Assembly (NCBI GenBank): GCA_045046905.1
Contig: JASFYU010000197.1
Coordinates: 1 to 25,014 of the forward strand
Direction: 5' to 3'
From: JASFYU01 sp045046905
GTDB taxonomy: Bacteria; Bacteroidota; Bacteroidia; Flavobacteriales; Flavobacteriaceae
Length of the DNA stretch: 25,014 nucleotides
The stretch's first letter is position 1; every line of letters begins with the position of its first letter. This document shows, in pieces, positions 7,230 through 15,374 of the stretch. Below the pieces are notes generated by a model that saw only the letters and a program-made list of their open reading frames with translations, was not told where the DNA came from and searched no databases. Both the position numbers and the translations under genes were made by a program.

Positions 7230-8246
7230 ATGAATTTACAGGATATCGATGCCGTGAAAGTGCTACTTTCTCTACCACAGAAAATTATAATCATACCCCA
7301 CAAAAACCCTGATGGTGATGCTATTGGATCCACATTGGCCTTATGGCATTATCTTAAAAACTTAGGACAAGAAGCATGCGTAATTGCGCCCAATGACTAT
7401 CCTAAATTTTTAAAATGGATGCCGGGCAACGAACATATCTTAAATTTCGAAAAGGAAAATACCCAAGCAAAGAATAGAATTCAAGAAGCCACTCTCATTT
7501 TTACTTTAGACTTCAACCACCTGAGTAGAATTGGCCAAATGGAAACTATAGTTGCAAATTCCAATGCAACTTTCATCATGATAGATCATCATCAAGAACC
7601 CTCGGATTATGCGAAAATCACCTATTCCGATGTTTCTATGAGCTCTACCTGTGAAATGGTATACAACTTTATCGAGTATCTAGGAGATTGCGATACAATA
7701 ACTCCAGAAATGTCGAATTGTCTTTATACGGGGATTATGACTGACACGGGCTCTTTTAAATTTTCATCTACCACGAGCAGAACCCACCAAGTGATTGCCA
7801 ATCTTATAGACAAGGGCGCGAAAAGCACCGAGATCCACCACAGCATTTACGATACCAATACCCCACAACGACTACACCTTTTGGGGTGTGCGTTAAATAA
7901 TATGGTGATTTTAGAAAACTATAATACTACCTATATGACCTTGAGTCAAGAGGAATTGGATACCCATGAATACCAAAAAGGCGATACCGAAGGATTTGTA
8001 AATTACGGCTTGACTTTAGAAGGCATCAAGTTTGCGGTTATCTTCATCGAGAACAAAGAAGAAGGTATTTTTAAAATATCGTTTCGTTCCGTTGGAGATT
8101 TTTCAGTGAATGAATTTGCTAGAAAGCACTTTCAGGGTGGCGGTCACACCAATGCCGCCGGAGGAAAGAGTGAAGCCGACCTAACGGAAACCACGGCTTA
8201 TTTTGAATCGCTACTAGATAGGTATAAAGATGTACTAAAGGCCTAG
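7230..8246 (+). CDS. DHH/DHHA1 phosphoesterase, NrnA-type nanoRNase / pAp phosphatase
   Basis: 338 residues from the ATG at 7230. The N-terminal DHH domain shows HKNPDGDAIGS (24-34, with H24, D28 and D30 as metal ligands), LDFNH (93-97), DHH (119-121) and TDTGSF (171-176). The C-terminal DHHA1 substrate domain ends in GGGHTNAAGG (303-312). NrnA-like enzymes degrade 2-5 nt RNAs, dephosphorylate 3'-phosphoadenosine 5'-phosphate, and in some members act on cyclic-dinucleotide products such as pApA, using Mn in the cytosol. Which of these applies cannot be read from the sequence. It precedes gldI in the same direction with a 97-nt gap. Confidence 0.92.
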   Translation: MNLQDIDAVKVLLSLPQKIIIIPHKNPDGDAIGSTLALWHYLKNLGQEACVIAPNDYPKFLKWMPGNEHILNFEKENTQAKNRIQEATLIFTLDFNHLSRIGQMETIVANSNATFIMIDHHQEPSDYAKITYSDVSMSSTCEMVYNFIEYLGDCDTITPEMSNCLYTGIMTDTGSFKFSSTTSRTHQVIANLIDKGAKSTEIHHSIYDTNTPQRLHLLGCALNNMVILENYNTTYMTLSQEELDTHEYQKGDTEGFVNYGLTLEGIKFAVIFIENKEEGIFKISFRSVGDFSVNEFARKHFQGGGHTNAAGGKSEADLTETTAYFESLLDRYKDVLKA

Positions 8247-8343
8247 TACGAACAAAGAGAAAAGACACACTAAACCTTTCTTTTTTCTTAAAACGGGATT
8301 TAAAATTATACAAGACCGATAATTCAATATAAAATTAATTCGT

Positions 8344-8892
8344 GTGAAACATTTTTTAGCTCTCTTTTCCTTAATTATTATTTCAAGTTGTGGTGAAGTG
8401 ATACCGCGCAAACCGGTCAAGGTAAAATCGAGTACTCTTTTCGGAGGCGATTTACGGCGCAATAAAAAGCTTTTGGCAGCCGAGGAAAAAATGATACAAG
8501 AGATAATTACCGAAGATTCTTTGCATTTTTACGAAAACAACGCCAGTGGTTCTTGGTTTTATTACGAACAAAAGAATGAGGATTCAACCACCCTACCACA
8601 ACCTGATGATTTGGTAACATTAACCTATAACATCATGAGCTTTACCAATGACACCATCTACTCACATGATGATATTGGTATAATCAAATACAAGGTCGAT
8701 AAGCAAGAGCTTTTTCAAGGCTTACGAAACGCAGTCGCCTTGCTCAAAGAAAATGAAACAGCAACTTTTTTGTTTCCCTCCTCATTGGCATATGGCTATC
8801 AAGGCGATAAGAATAGAATAGGCGTGAATATTCCTATTAAATCGACCATATCTGTTTTAAGAATTAAAAAACAACAGGATAGTATAAATTAG
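8344..8892 (+). CDS. gldI: Gliding motility-associated FKBP-type peptidyl-prolyl isomerase lipoprotein GldI
   Basis: 182 residues with a GTG start; an upstream in-frame stop leaves no alternative. The lipoprotein signal is MKHFLALFSLIIISSC with Cys16. A conserved charged region follows (RRNKKLLAAEEKMIQEII), then SGSWFYYEQKN (68-78) and an FKBP domain (about 85-176) ending in the PSSLAYGYQGDKNRIGVNIPI loop (145-165). GldI is required for gliding in Flavobacterium johnsoniae and is thought to fold other envelope Gld/Spr proteins. The FKBP active-site aromatics are only partly recognisable, so isomerase activity is uncertain. The neighbour downstream is another prolyl-isomerase lipoprotein. Presence of this gene alone does not show that the organism glides. 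Confidence 0.9.
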   Translation: MKHFLALFSLIIISSCGEVIPRKPVKVKSSTLFGGDLRRNKKLLAAEEKMIQEIITEDSLHFYENNASGSWFYYEQKNEDSTTLPQPDDLVTLTYNIMSFTNDTIYSHDDIGIIKYKVDKQELFQGLRNAVALLKENETATFLFPSSLAYGYQGDKNRIGVNIPIKSTISVLRIKKQQDSIN

Positions 8893-8960
8893 GAGTTAGA
8901 AGTTGTTATTGATTACTGAACACTAAACATAAATAAGACTTTAAATTTTAAATCAAACCA

Positions 8961-10103
8961 ATGAAAAAAGTATATTTAGTCGTATTGACCATAAGTTTGG
9001 CCTTGGCCAGTTGCAAATCTAGCGGACATGGGGATTTGGGTGATGGCATTTTTGCCGATATCAAGACCAACAAAGGTGATATCATTGTAAAACTAGAATA
9101 TGAAAAAACTCCGGTTACCGTAGCAAACTTCGTATCCTTGGCAGAGGGAAAAAGTCCTTTTGTAAGTGATAGTCTGAAAGGAGAAAAATACTATGATGGA
9201 ATCATTTTCCATAGGGTCATGAAAAATTTTATGATTCAGACCGGCGACCCTCTGGGTAATGGTACTGGTAATCCTGGCTATAAGTTCAAAGATGAATTCA
9301 ATGATTCTTTGACCCATCATAAAGCGGGAATACTATCAATGGCCAATTCAGGGTCAACCACAAACGGAAGTCAATTCTTCATTACCCATAAAGCTACCCC
9401 GCACCTCAATGGACGTCATACGGTATTCGGTGAAGTTGTAGAAGGCATGAACGTTGTTGATTCGATCGCCAATGTAGAGATTTCACAAGATCCTATGACC
9501 AAAGACAGGCCCTTGGAAGATATTGTTATGGAAACTGTTGAGATTATAAGAAACGGCAAAGAAGCAAGACGGTTCGATGCGGTAGAAGTTATGACCAATT
9601 ATTTTGCCGAAGCACAAGAACTAATTGTAAAACAAGAAAAGTTAAAGGCCGAGGCCGACAAATACAAGCTGATTTTTGCTGCTGAATTGGCACAACAGAA
9701 AGAGAAGGCCGAAGAACTGCCATCGGGACTTCGAATTCTTAGCTTGAACAAAGGAGATGGTTCGAAACCAAAACTAGGACAACAGGTCTTGGTTAATTAT
9801 GCAGGTTGGCTACCAGACGGCACCTTATTTGACACGAATTTAAAAGAAGTAGCCGAAAAATTTGGAGCATTTGAACAAATCAACAAAATGCATAGGGGAG
9901 ACATGTCGCCTTCACCAATGCATTACAGCCCAGATTCACGATTGGTTCCAGGATTCAGAGAAGGCTTATTGAGCATGAAGATTGGCGACAAAATACGTTT
10001 ATTCATACCTCCACACTTGGGTTATGGTGCCCAAGGCGGTGGCCCCATTCCACCGAATTCTGATCTAATTTTTGATTTGGAAATAACAGGAATAGTAAAA
10101 TAA
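8961..10103 (+). CDS. Cyclophilin-FKBP fusion peptidyl-prolyl isomerase lipoprotein
   Basis: 380 residues. A lipoprotein signal ends at LALASC (Cys18). Residues about 30-195 form a cyclophilin domain with FHRVMKNFMIQTGDP (83-97, catalytic Arg85), NGSQFFIT (135-142) and HLNGRHTVFGEV (148-159; the usual Trp is His148). A charged, helical, probably coiled-coil linker (about 205-252, rich in Glu, Lys and Ala) leads to a C-terminal FKBP domain (about 255-380) with VNYAGWLPDGTLFD (278-291) and IPPHLGYGAQGGG (349-361). Both isomerase types in one chain suggest a periplasmic or outer-membrane-tethered foldase. It lies 68 nt after gldI, probably co-transcribed, and is followed by a strong palindrome that may end the transcript. 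Confidence 0.93.
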   Translation: MKKVYLVVLTISLALASCKSSGHGDLGDGIFADIKTNKGDIIVKLEYEKTPVTVANFVSLAEGKSPFVSDSLKGEKYYDGIIFHRVMKNFMIQTGDPLGNGTGNPGYKFKDEFNDSLTHHKAGILSMANSGSTTNGSQFFITHKATPHLNGRHTVFGEVVEGMNVVDSIANVEISQDPMTKDRPLEDIVMETVEIIRNGKEARRFDAVEVMTNYFAEAQELIVKQEKLKAEADKYKLIFAAELAQQKEKAEELPSGLRILSLNKGDGSKPKLGQQVLVNYAGWLPDGTLFDTNLKEVAEKFGAFEQINKMHRGDMSPSPMHYSPDSRLVPGFREGLLSMKIGDKIRLFIPPHLGYGAQGGGPIPPNSDLIFDLEITGIVK

Positions 10104-10123
10104 TTATTCTGACAGTAAAATAA

Positions 10124-10268
10124 AGGCTGTCTAAAAAGCACTTTTAGTCGTCATTGCACAAAGCCTGCCTGTTCGGCAGACGGGCAACCTGTAACAAGTT
10201 GGTCAACAACAAACAGATTACTTCACTTTGCTCATAATGACGTTTAGATTGTACTTTTTAGACAGCCT
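10124..10268. repeat. 145-bp imperfect palindrome, MITE-like, 3' of the isomerase gene
   Basis: The ends AGGCTGTCTAAAAAG (10124-10138) and CTTTTTAGACAGCCT (10254-10268) are perfectly complementary over 15 bases. Moving inward, CGTCATT (10149-10155) is matched by AATGACG (10236-10242), and CAAAG/CTTTG segments follow, so both halves mirror each other with small gaps. The centre holds a further hairpin (CTGCC/GGCAG, 10165-10179). A T-rich run follows the right arm (CTCTTTTTTG), so on the plus strand it could also terminate transcription. It looks like a small non-autonomous repeat inserted between the isomerase and GH5 genes. Confidence 0.65.
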
Positions 10269-10350
10269 CTTTTTTGTCCTTTGATAGTAGACACTATTCG
10301 ATTGCCCATAATACGCTACCTTTATCTAAATAGTCAAAAGTAGATTTATA

Positions 10351-11370
10351 ATGAAATACTTGGTCCCCGCCATTATTTTTATTTTCCTAAGTCATACCCT
10401 TTTCTCTTGTGATGATTCAAAGAATATTCCTGAGGACGAGGGCAAGATATTTAGTTCTGTGGTTCAGGAATATGGGCAATTGAAGGTCGAAGGGAATAAA
10501 ATTGTTTCCAGTAGCGGTAATCCGATCCAATTACGAGGCATGTCGCTCTTCTGGAGCCAGTGGATGGGACAATATTATACCAAAGAAGTGGTTCAATGGC
10601 TGAAAACCGATTGGCAGTGTACTGTTATCAGGGCATCTATGGGTGTCGATGAGGATGGAGGCTACATTTTCAACAAGGCAGTCGAAAAGCAAAAGATTTT
10701 TACGGTCATTGATGCTGCCATAGCCGAAGGCATTTATGTGATTGTAGATTGGCACAGTCACCATGCCGAAGATTATACGGCAGAGGCCGTGGCTTTTTTT
10801 TCTGAAGTGGCCCAAAAATATGGCGATACACCCAACCTTATTTATGAGATCTATAATGAGCCTTTGGAAAATGTTTCTTGGAATTTGGTTTTAAAACCCT
10901 ATCATGAAGAAGTCATAGCTGCCATACGCCTACATGACCCCGATACTATTATTATTTGTGGCACACCCTCTTGGTCACAGCGTGTTGATCAGGTCATTGG
11001 CAATACGATTGCCGATGACAATATTGCCTATGCCCTACATTATTATGCCGCAACGCACAAACAAGAGTTAAGAGATATTGCCCAGCAGGCCATTGATAAC
11101 AATATCGCACTGTTTGTGACCGAATATGGAATTACAGAATATACAGGTGACGGTTTTATCGATGTGAACGAAGCCAATATTTGGTGGAATTTTCTTGACA
11201 AAAACCAAATATCATGGTGTAACTGGTCTGTCGCCGATAAGGAAGAAAGTTCGGCGATATTACTACCAGGAACCAGTTCATTAGGCAACTGGAGCGAAAA
11301 TAACCTCAGCCAATCGGGACGTATAATACGCGCCGAAATCAAAAAGAAAAATCCGAACTATCAAAAATAA
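10351..11370 (+). CDS. Glycoside hydrolase family 5 endoglucanase (cellulase), lipoprotein
   Basis: 339 residues. A lipoprotein signal ends in TLFSC (Cys20), and the catalytic domain covers about 40-330. It carries the GH5 set: IRASMGV (93-99, with Arg94), VDWHSHH (132-138), IYNEP (167-171, acid/base Glu170), YALHYYA (227-233) and VTEYG (256-260, nucleophile Glu258), then a late Trp strand (ISWCNWSVAD). The arrangement is closest to the subfamily that holds bacterial endo-beta-1,4-glucanases (GH5_2), but substrate range cannot be read with certainty. The protein has no carbohydrate-binding module and no SusC/SusD-type neighbours, so this is a single enzyme, not a polysaccharide-utilisation locus. 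Repeats lie on both sides. Confidence 0.92.
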   Translation: MKYLVPAIIFIFLSHTLFSCDDSKNIPEDEGKIFSSVVQEYGQLKVEGNKIVSSSGNPIQLRGMSLFWSQWMGQYYTKEVVQWLKTDWQCTVIRASMGVDEDGGYIFNKAVEKQKIFTVIDAAIAEGIYVIVDWHSHHAEDYTAEAVAFFSEVAQKYGDTPNLIYEIYNEPLENVSWNLVLKPYHEEVIAAIRLHDPDTIIICGTPSWSQRVDQVIGNTIADDNIAYALHYYAATHKQELRDIAQQAIDNNIALFVTEYGITEYTGDGFIDVNEANIWWNFLDKNQISWCNWSVADKEESSAILLPGTSSLGNWSENNLSQSGRIIRAEIKKKNPNYQK

Positions 11371-11402
11371 AAGCCTTTTTAAGCTACATAATAGGGCTTG
11401 GG

Positions 11403-11474
11403 GTAAACTACCTCGAGAGCTATCGAGAGGGCACCTGCCGGCATAGACAGGTTCAACCCACTGGCGGGAATAAA
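11403..11474 (+). repeat. Dispersed repeat family, copy 3
   Basis: Begins GTAAACTACCTCGAG (11403-11417), as copy 2 does, and ends TTCAACCCACTGGCGGGAAT, matching the tail of copy 2 with two or three changes. The middle has its own inverted segments (CTCGA/TCGAG; ACCTG/CAGGT). It fills the convergent gap between the GH5 gene and pepD. Confidence 0.6.
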
Positions 11475-11534
11475 AAAAGACATAATATGACCGCAAAAGA
11501 GGGTTTTTTATCTCAAAAGCACTCGGCAGAACAG

Positions 11535-12998
11535 TTACTTTTTTTTGGGAATATCCTTTAAAACAGCTAGCAGAAATTTCCAAAATTTCTGTACCGAGGA
11601 GATACTTACCCGTTCATCGGGCGAATGTGCGCCTTTTATGGTAGGGCCAAAACTTATCATATCCATATCAGGATAATTCTGACCTAAAATACCGCACTCC
11701 AATCCCGCATGACAGGCGGCAACTTTTGGTTTTTCATTGAAAAGCGACTCATATTTCTTTTTGAGCACTTCTAGTATTTCTGAATTCGGATTGGGCTGCC
11801 AGCCCGGGTAATCTCCATCGAATGTCACCGTACATCCGGCCAGTTCAAAAGTTGATCGCAACATATGAGCAAGATCCATTTTTGCCGAATCTACCGAAGA
11901 ACGAGTCAGGCATCCAATCGTTATTTCACCGCCACTCACTTCTACCCTAGCCATATTATTAGAAGTCTCCACCAAATCAGGAATAGCTGCACTCATAGCA
12001 TATACCCCATTATGTACCGCATAAAGCCCCTTCAATAACTTTTCTTGAGAACTAGGCTCCATTACCATTTTTGGAGACTCACAAGCGTCTAATACAATAG
12101 AAAGTTTCGGTTCTAAAAAAAGAAGTTCACTTTTTAGAATAGTCTCCAAAATTGTAAAATCGGCCTCAAAATCACTAACATCTGATTTATCAACTACAAT
12201 GATTGCACTACTCTCTCGAGGTATCGCATTTCGTAGGCTTCCACCATCAATCATTGCAATACGAATCGTATGCTTTAAAGCTGTATGATATAGCAAACGG
12301 TTCATTATCTTATTGGCATTGCCCAGACCCTTATGAATCTCAATTCCGCTATGCCCTCCATTTAATCCTGTAATAAAAATTTTGTATGCTTTTACGTCAG
12401 CCGGCGTTGGTTTTTCAGTATAAGAACACCTTGCCGTAACATCTATTCCCCCAGCACAGCCAATATCTAATTCATCATCTTCCTCGGTATCTAAGTTCAG
12501 TAGAATTTCACCCTGAAGCACACCCGCTTCAAGCCCCATAGCACCCGTCATACCCGTTTCCTCATCAATTGTGAATAGTGCCTCAAGTTCAGGATGTGGA
12601 ATATCAGCACCCTCCAACAGGGTCATGATTGCTGCGACTCCCATCCCATTATCGGCCCCCAGCGTGGTCCCTTTGGCCTTGACCCAATCATTATCGACAA
12701 TCATTTGAATTCCCTCAGTACCAAAATCAAAATTGGTATCCGCATTTTTCTGATGCACCATATCTAAATGAGATTGCAATGTCACCACCTTTCTATCTTC
12801 CATACCCTTAGTCGCAGGTTTTCTGATAATAACGTTACCCACAGAATCCGTAAAGGTTTCTAAGCCTAAAGATTGTCCGAAATTCAACATAAATTGAATT
12901 ATTCTTTCTTCCTTTTTCGAAGGCCGAGGCACTTTATTCAGGGCAGTAAAATTCTTCCATACCGCCTTGGGCTCCAACTGTCTTACTTCCTCACTCAT
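11535..12998 (-). CDS. pepD: Xaa-His (beta-Ala-His) dipeptidase PepD, aminoacyl-histidine dipeptidase, M20 family
   Basis: 487 residues, the length of PepD/carnosinase-type M20C enzymes. It cleaves Xaa-His dipeptides in the cytosol with two metal ions. The ligands are visible in order: SHLDMV (76-81, with H77 and D79), GADNG (114-118, bridging D116), DEETG (145-149, general base and ligand Glu), NLDTEEDDE (168-176), and a C-terminal GAHSPDE with the last His ligand. The dimerisation lid domain lies between about 190 and 400 (GGHSGIEIH in the first part). No signal peptide is present. It has its own promoter box and is divergent from the DUF3810 gene, so no operon partner hints at a special role. 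Confidence 0.95.
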   Translation of the reverse strand: MSEEVRQLEPKAVWKNFTALNKVPRPSKKEERIIQFMLNFGQSLGLETFTDSVGNVIIRKPATKGMEDRKVVTLQSHLDMVHQKNADTNFDFGTEGIQMIVDNDWVKAKGTTLGADNGMGVAAIMTLLEGADIPHPELEALFTIDEETGMTGAMGLEAGVLQGEILLNLDTEEDDELDIGCAGGIDVTARCSYTEKPTPADVKAYKIFITGLNGGHSGIEIHKGLGNANKIMNRLLYHTALKHTIRIAMIDGGSLRNAIPRESSAIIVVDKSDVSDFEADFTILETILKSELLFLEPKLSIVLDACESPKMVMEPSSQEKLLKGLYAVHNGVYAMSAAIPDLVETSNNMARVEVSGGEITIGCLTRSSVDSAKMDLAHMLRSTFELAGCTVTFDGDYPGWQPNPNSEILEVLKKKYESLFNEKPKVAACHAGLECGILGQNYPDMDMISFGPTIKGAHSPDERVSISSVQKFWKFLLAVLKDIPKKK

Positions 12999-13017
12999 AC
13001 ATCTAATTAATATAATT

Positions 13018-13025
13018 CAAAAGTA
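13018..13025 (-). promoter_or_regulatory. -7 type promoter box TACTTTTG for pepD
   Basis: An exact TAnnTTTG match on the minus strand, 19 nt before the pepD ATG. A -33 TTG is not evident. It lies back to back with the box of the divergent DUF3810 gene, with 21 nt between the two boxes. Confidence 0.5.
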
Positions 13026-13046
13026 CGGATAGAAAAAGGAAATCAC

Positions 13047-13054
13047 TATTTTTG
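13047..13054 (+). promoter_or_regulatory. -7 type promoter box TATTTTTG for the DUF3810 gene
   Basis: An exact TAnnTTTG match followed by 5 nt (AGAGG) and the ATG at 13060. The AGAGG could also act as a weak ribosome-binding site, but if the box is used the transcript would begin at or very near the ATG. Confidence 0.45.
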
Positions 13055-13059
13055 AGAGG

Positions 13060-14127
13060 ATGAAGAGTCGCTTAAGAAATGGTATCGCCCTGTCAATTAT
13101 TCCCCAAATTATATTGGTGAAATGGTTGGGAACTTATCCTGATGCTATCGAAAAATATTACAGTAATGGGATCTACCCCTTTATCTCTAAATTTTTTAGA
13201 ATTCTATTCGGATGGATTCCCTTCTCAGTCGGTGATATTATTTATTTTATTTTAATCTTTCTTGCCCTTCGGTATCTGCTACTAAATCGAAAGCGAATAC
13301 GCTACCAACCAAAAGCATTTCTAAGAAATGTGGTCATGGTACTTTCCGTGGCCTATTTTACATTTCATTTGCTTTGGGGGCTTAATTATTACCGGCAACC
13401 CATATTTCAAAAGATGGAGCTTGCAGAAACACATACCAATCAGGAACTGCTCTCCTTTGTGAATCGATTGATCATTAAAACCAATACCATTCAGTTTAAA
13501 ATTACTGCTGATAGTACAAAGGCCGTGAAAATTCCATACACACAAAAAGAGATTTTCGAAAAAACCCTTCAAGGGTACAAAAATTTGGAAAACCAATTTC
13601 CATTCTTAGGGTACGAAAGGCCTAGCATCAAAAAATCGCTTTTCAGTACGGTCTTGAGTTATATGGGTTATGGTGGGTATTTAAATCCGTTTACGTTAGA
13701 GGGGCAGGTAAATGCCAAGCTGCCCAAGTATAGGTTTCCTGTAGTAAGCGGGCATGAAATAGGCCATCAACTGGGCTATTCTGCTGAAGACGAAACTAAT
13801 TTAATCGGTTATATGGTTACTGCCAACAATAAAGACATCTACTTTAAGTACGCTGCCTACTCCTATGCCCTAAGGTATTGTTTGGCCGACATACAACGAA
13901 GAGATGAAGCGGTATTCAATGAACTTTACGCCAAATTAAATGTGGGTATCAAAGAGAACTACAAAGAAATGAGCAGTTTTTGGATGGCCTATGAAAACCC
14001 TATGGAGCCACTATTTAAGTCCGTTTTTAATACTTTTTTAAAGGCCAATAATCAAAAAGAGGGCATCAAGAGCTATAATTCGGTAGTCTCACTTTTGGTG
14101 ACCTATCATGAAAAACACCCTCTTTAA
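13060..14127 (+). CDS. DUF3810 membrane protein with HExxH motif
   Basis: 355 residues. Three likely membrane segments occupy the N-terminal third (about 8-22, 57-76 and 90-108). The soluble part follows and contains VVSGHEIGHQLGYSAEDETN (228-247): His232-Glu233-x-x-His236, with acidic candidates for a third ligand in the ExE/DE cluster at 243-245. This is the classic zinc metallopeptidase pattern, and the family (DUF3810) is widespread in Bacteroidota and some Firmicutes. The upstream GYGGYLNPFTLEGQVN stretch (203-218) is also typical of the family. A membrane-bound peptidase is a reasonable inference, but substrate and activity are unknown. The gene has its own promoter and no co-directional partner. 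Confidence 0.87.
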   Translation: MKSRLRNGIALSIIPQIILVKWLGTYPDAIEKYYSNGIYPFISKFFRILFGWIPFSVGDIIYFILIFLALRYLLLNRKRIRYQPKAFLRNVVMVLSVAYFTFHLLWGLNYYRQPIFQKMELAETHTNQELLSFVNRLIIKTNTIQFKITADSTKAVKIPYTQKEIFEKTLQGYKNLENQFPFLGYERPSIKKSLFSTVLSYMGYGGYLNPFTLEGQVNAKLPKYRFPVVSGHEIGHQLGYSAEDETNLIGYMVTANNKDIYFKYAAYSYALRYCLADIQRRDEAVFNELYAKLNVGIKENYKEMSSFWMAYENPMEPLFKSVFNTFLKANNQKEGIKSYNSVVSLLVTYHEKHPL

Positions 14128-14132
14128 TCTCT

Positions 14133-14160
14133 CCAGTGGGTTTAACTTGCCTGCCGACGG
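14133..14160 (-). repeat. Dispersed repeat family, copy 4 (short)
   Basis: On the minus strand it reads GGCAGGCAAG then TTAAACCCACTGG, the tail of the family. It begins within 10 nt of the DUF3810 stop and fills the small convergent gap to moeA. Confidence 0.5.
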
Positions 14161-14183
14161 CTTATTAACTTTAGTTTTTTACG

Positions 14184-15374
14184 CTATCTCGTCGAAATAA
14201 AAGGAACCATTTCTCCTTTCTTATACGATTCTTCTCTAGGTCGTAAACAAACAAAACCATCCGATTTGGCAAGACTAATGAGGTCTCCCGATCCATTACC
14301 TCCTATTATCTGAGCTTTTAAACACCCGTCTTGGTCATAGGTTTTAACCAGCACAAACCGTGTTAAGGGTAATTTGACCCGTATTTCTTCTTGAAGAATT
14401 ACCACTTTCTCCTCATAGGGCAATCCCCATGTTTTATAAAGCCATGGCAAAAAATAGATATGATAATTGGCAAAGGTAGAAACCGGGTTACCAGGAAAAG
14501 AAAAAATCAGGGTTCTCATATCAAGATGTACCCCAAACCAAAAAGGTTTTCCAGGCCTTTGAGCTACTCTATGAAATATTTTTTTTACCCCCAAGGTTTC
14601 CATTACCTCTGGAATAAAATCAAATTTCCCCTTAGAAACGCCACCACTTAAAAGCAAGACATCATTCGCTTGTAAGGCCTTTCCTAGCGATTGTTCGATT
14701 TCTTTTTTAGTATCGGCAAAATGAACTAGTTGCGATCCAATACCTTCTTTTGATAAGGCTGCCGCCAATGAAATCGTATTCGATTTTCTGATTTGATGTG
14801 GCAAGGGAGTTTCAGCTACCTCGACCAGTTCATTACCTGTCGATATTACCGTTATCTTGGGTATTTTTTTAACTACTACCTCTGTCTTTCCCACAGAGGC
14901 CAAGATCCCAATTTCTGCAGTATCAATACGTATTCCTGCGTTTAAAAGAACCGTTCCTTTCTTTTCATCACTACCCTTGGCGTGAATATTCTGTCTCTTT
15001 TTTGGTGTAGTTTCAATACTGGCAATACCATCAATAAGAGTCACTTCTTCATACATGATAACCGTATCCGCCTTTTTTGGCAGCACGGCACCGGTCATTA
15101 TTTCTAAACAATTAGTGTCTATTGTTAATGTTTTCTGGGGCATTCCTGCACTCAAAACTCCTTCTATTTTAAAAGTTTTCAATCCATTTTCGATGGCTGA
15201 ATAGGAAATGGCAATTCCGTCTTTGGTAGCACGGTCAAAAGGAGGAAAATCTCTATCGGCCAATATATCTTCGGCCAATATTCTTTTCATGCCATGCGCC
15301 AGCGGAATTGTCTCAACGCCCAATTCAAGCGGATGTCGCAGTACTTCTTTAAATGCTTCGTCAAATGTTATCAT
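14184..15374 (-). CDS. moeA: Molybdopterin molybdenumtransferase MoeA
   Basis: 396 residues from the ATG at 15374 (MITFDEAF), the family's usual N-terminus, which overlaps the TGA of the permease gene (ATGA). An ATG six bases further up is possible. A much longer frame running into the permease gene is rejected. MoeA inserts molybdate into adenylylated molybdopterin, the last step of basic Moco formation. Motifs: DFPPFDRATKDGIA (42-55), MTGAVLPKKADTVIMYE (93-109), the MPT-binding core VISTGNELV (176-184) and LLSGGVSKGKFDF (241-253), RPGKPFWFG (273-281) and SFPGNPVS (292-299). It is the last gene of the array. The adenylylating partner MogA/MoaB is not in the window. Confidence 0.95.
   Translation of the reverse strand: MITFDEAFKEVLRHPLELGVETIPLAHGMKRILAEDILADRDFPPFDRATKDGIAISYSAIENGLKTFKIEGVLSAGMPQKTLTIDTNCLEIMTGAVLPKKADTVIMYEEVTLIDGIASIETTPKKRQNIHAKGSDEKKGTVLLNAGIRIDTAEIGILASVGKTEVVVKKIPKITVISTGNELVEVAETPLPHQIRKSNTISLAAALSKEGIGSQLVHFADTKKEIEQSLGKALQANDVLLLSGGVSKGKFDFIPEVMETLGVKKIFHRVAQRPGKPFWFGVHLDMRTLIFSFPGNPVSTFANYHIYFLPWLYKTWGLPYEEKVVILQEEIRVKLPLTRFVLVKTYDQDGCLKAQIIGGNGSGDLISLAKSDGFVCLRPREESYKKGEMVPFISTR

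Noticed and set aside
8254..8290. A/T-rich inverted stretch after the nrnA-like gene as a terminator
   Set aside because: The pairing is almost only A with T, has mismatches and no GC core, so it is not convincing.
11281..11583. Minus-strand open frame between GH5 and pepD
   Set aside because: It spans the 3' ends of both genes and a repeat copy; low-complexity translation without support.
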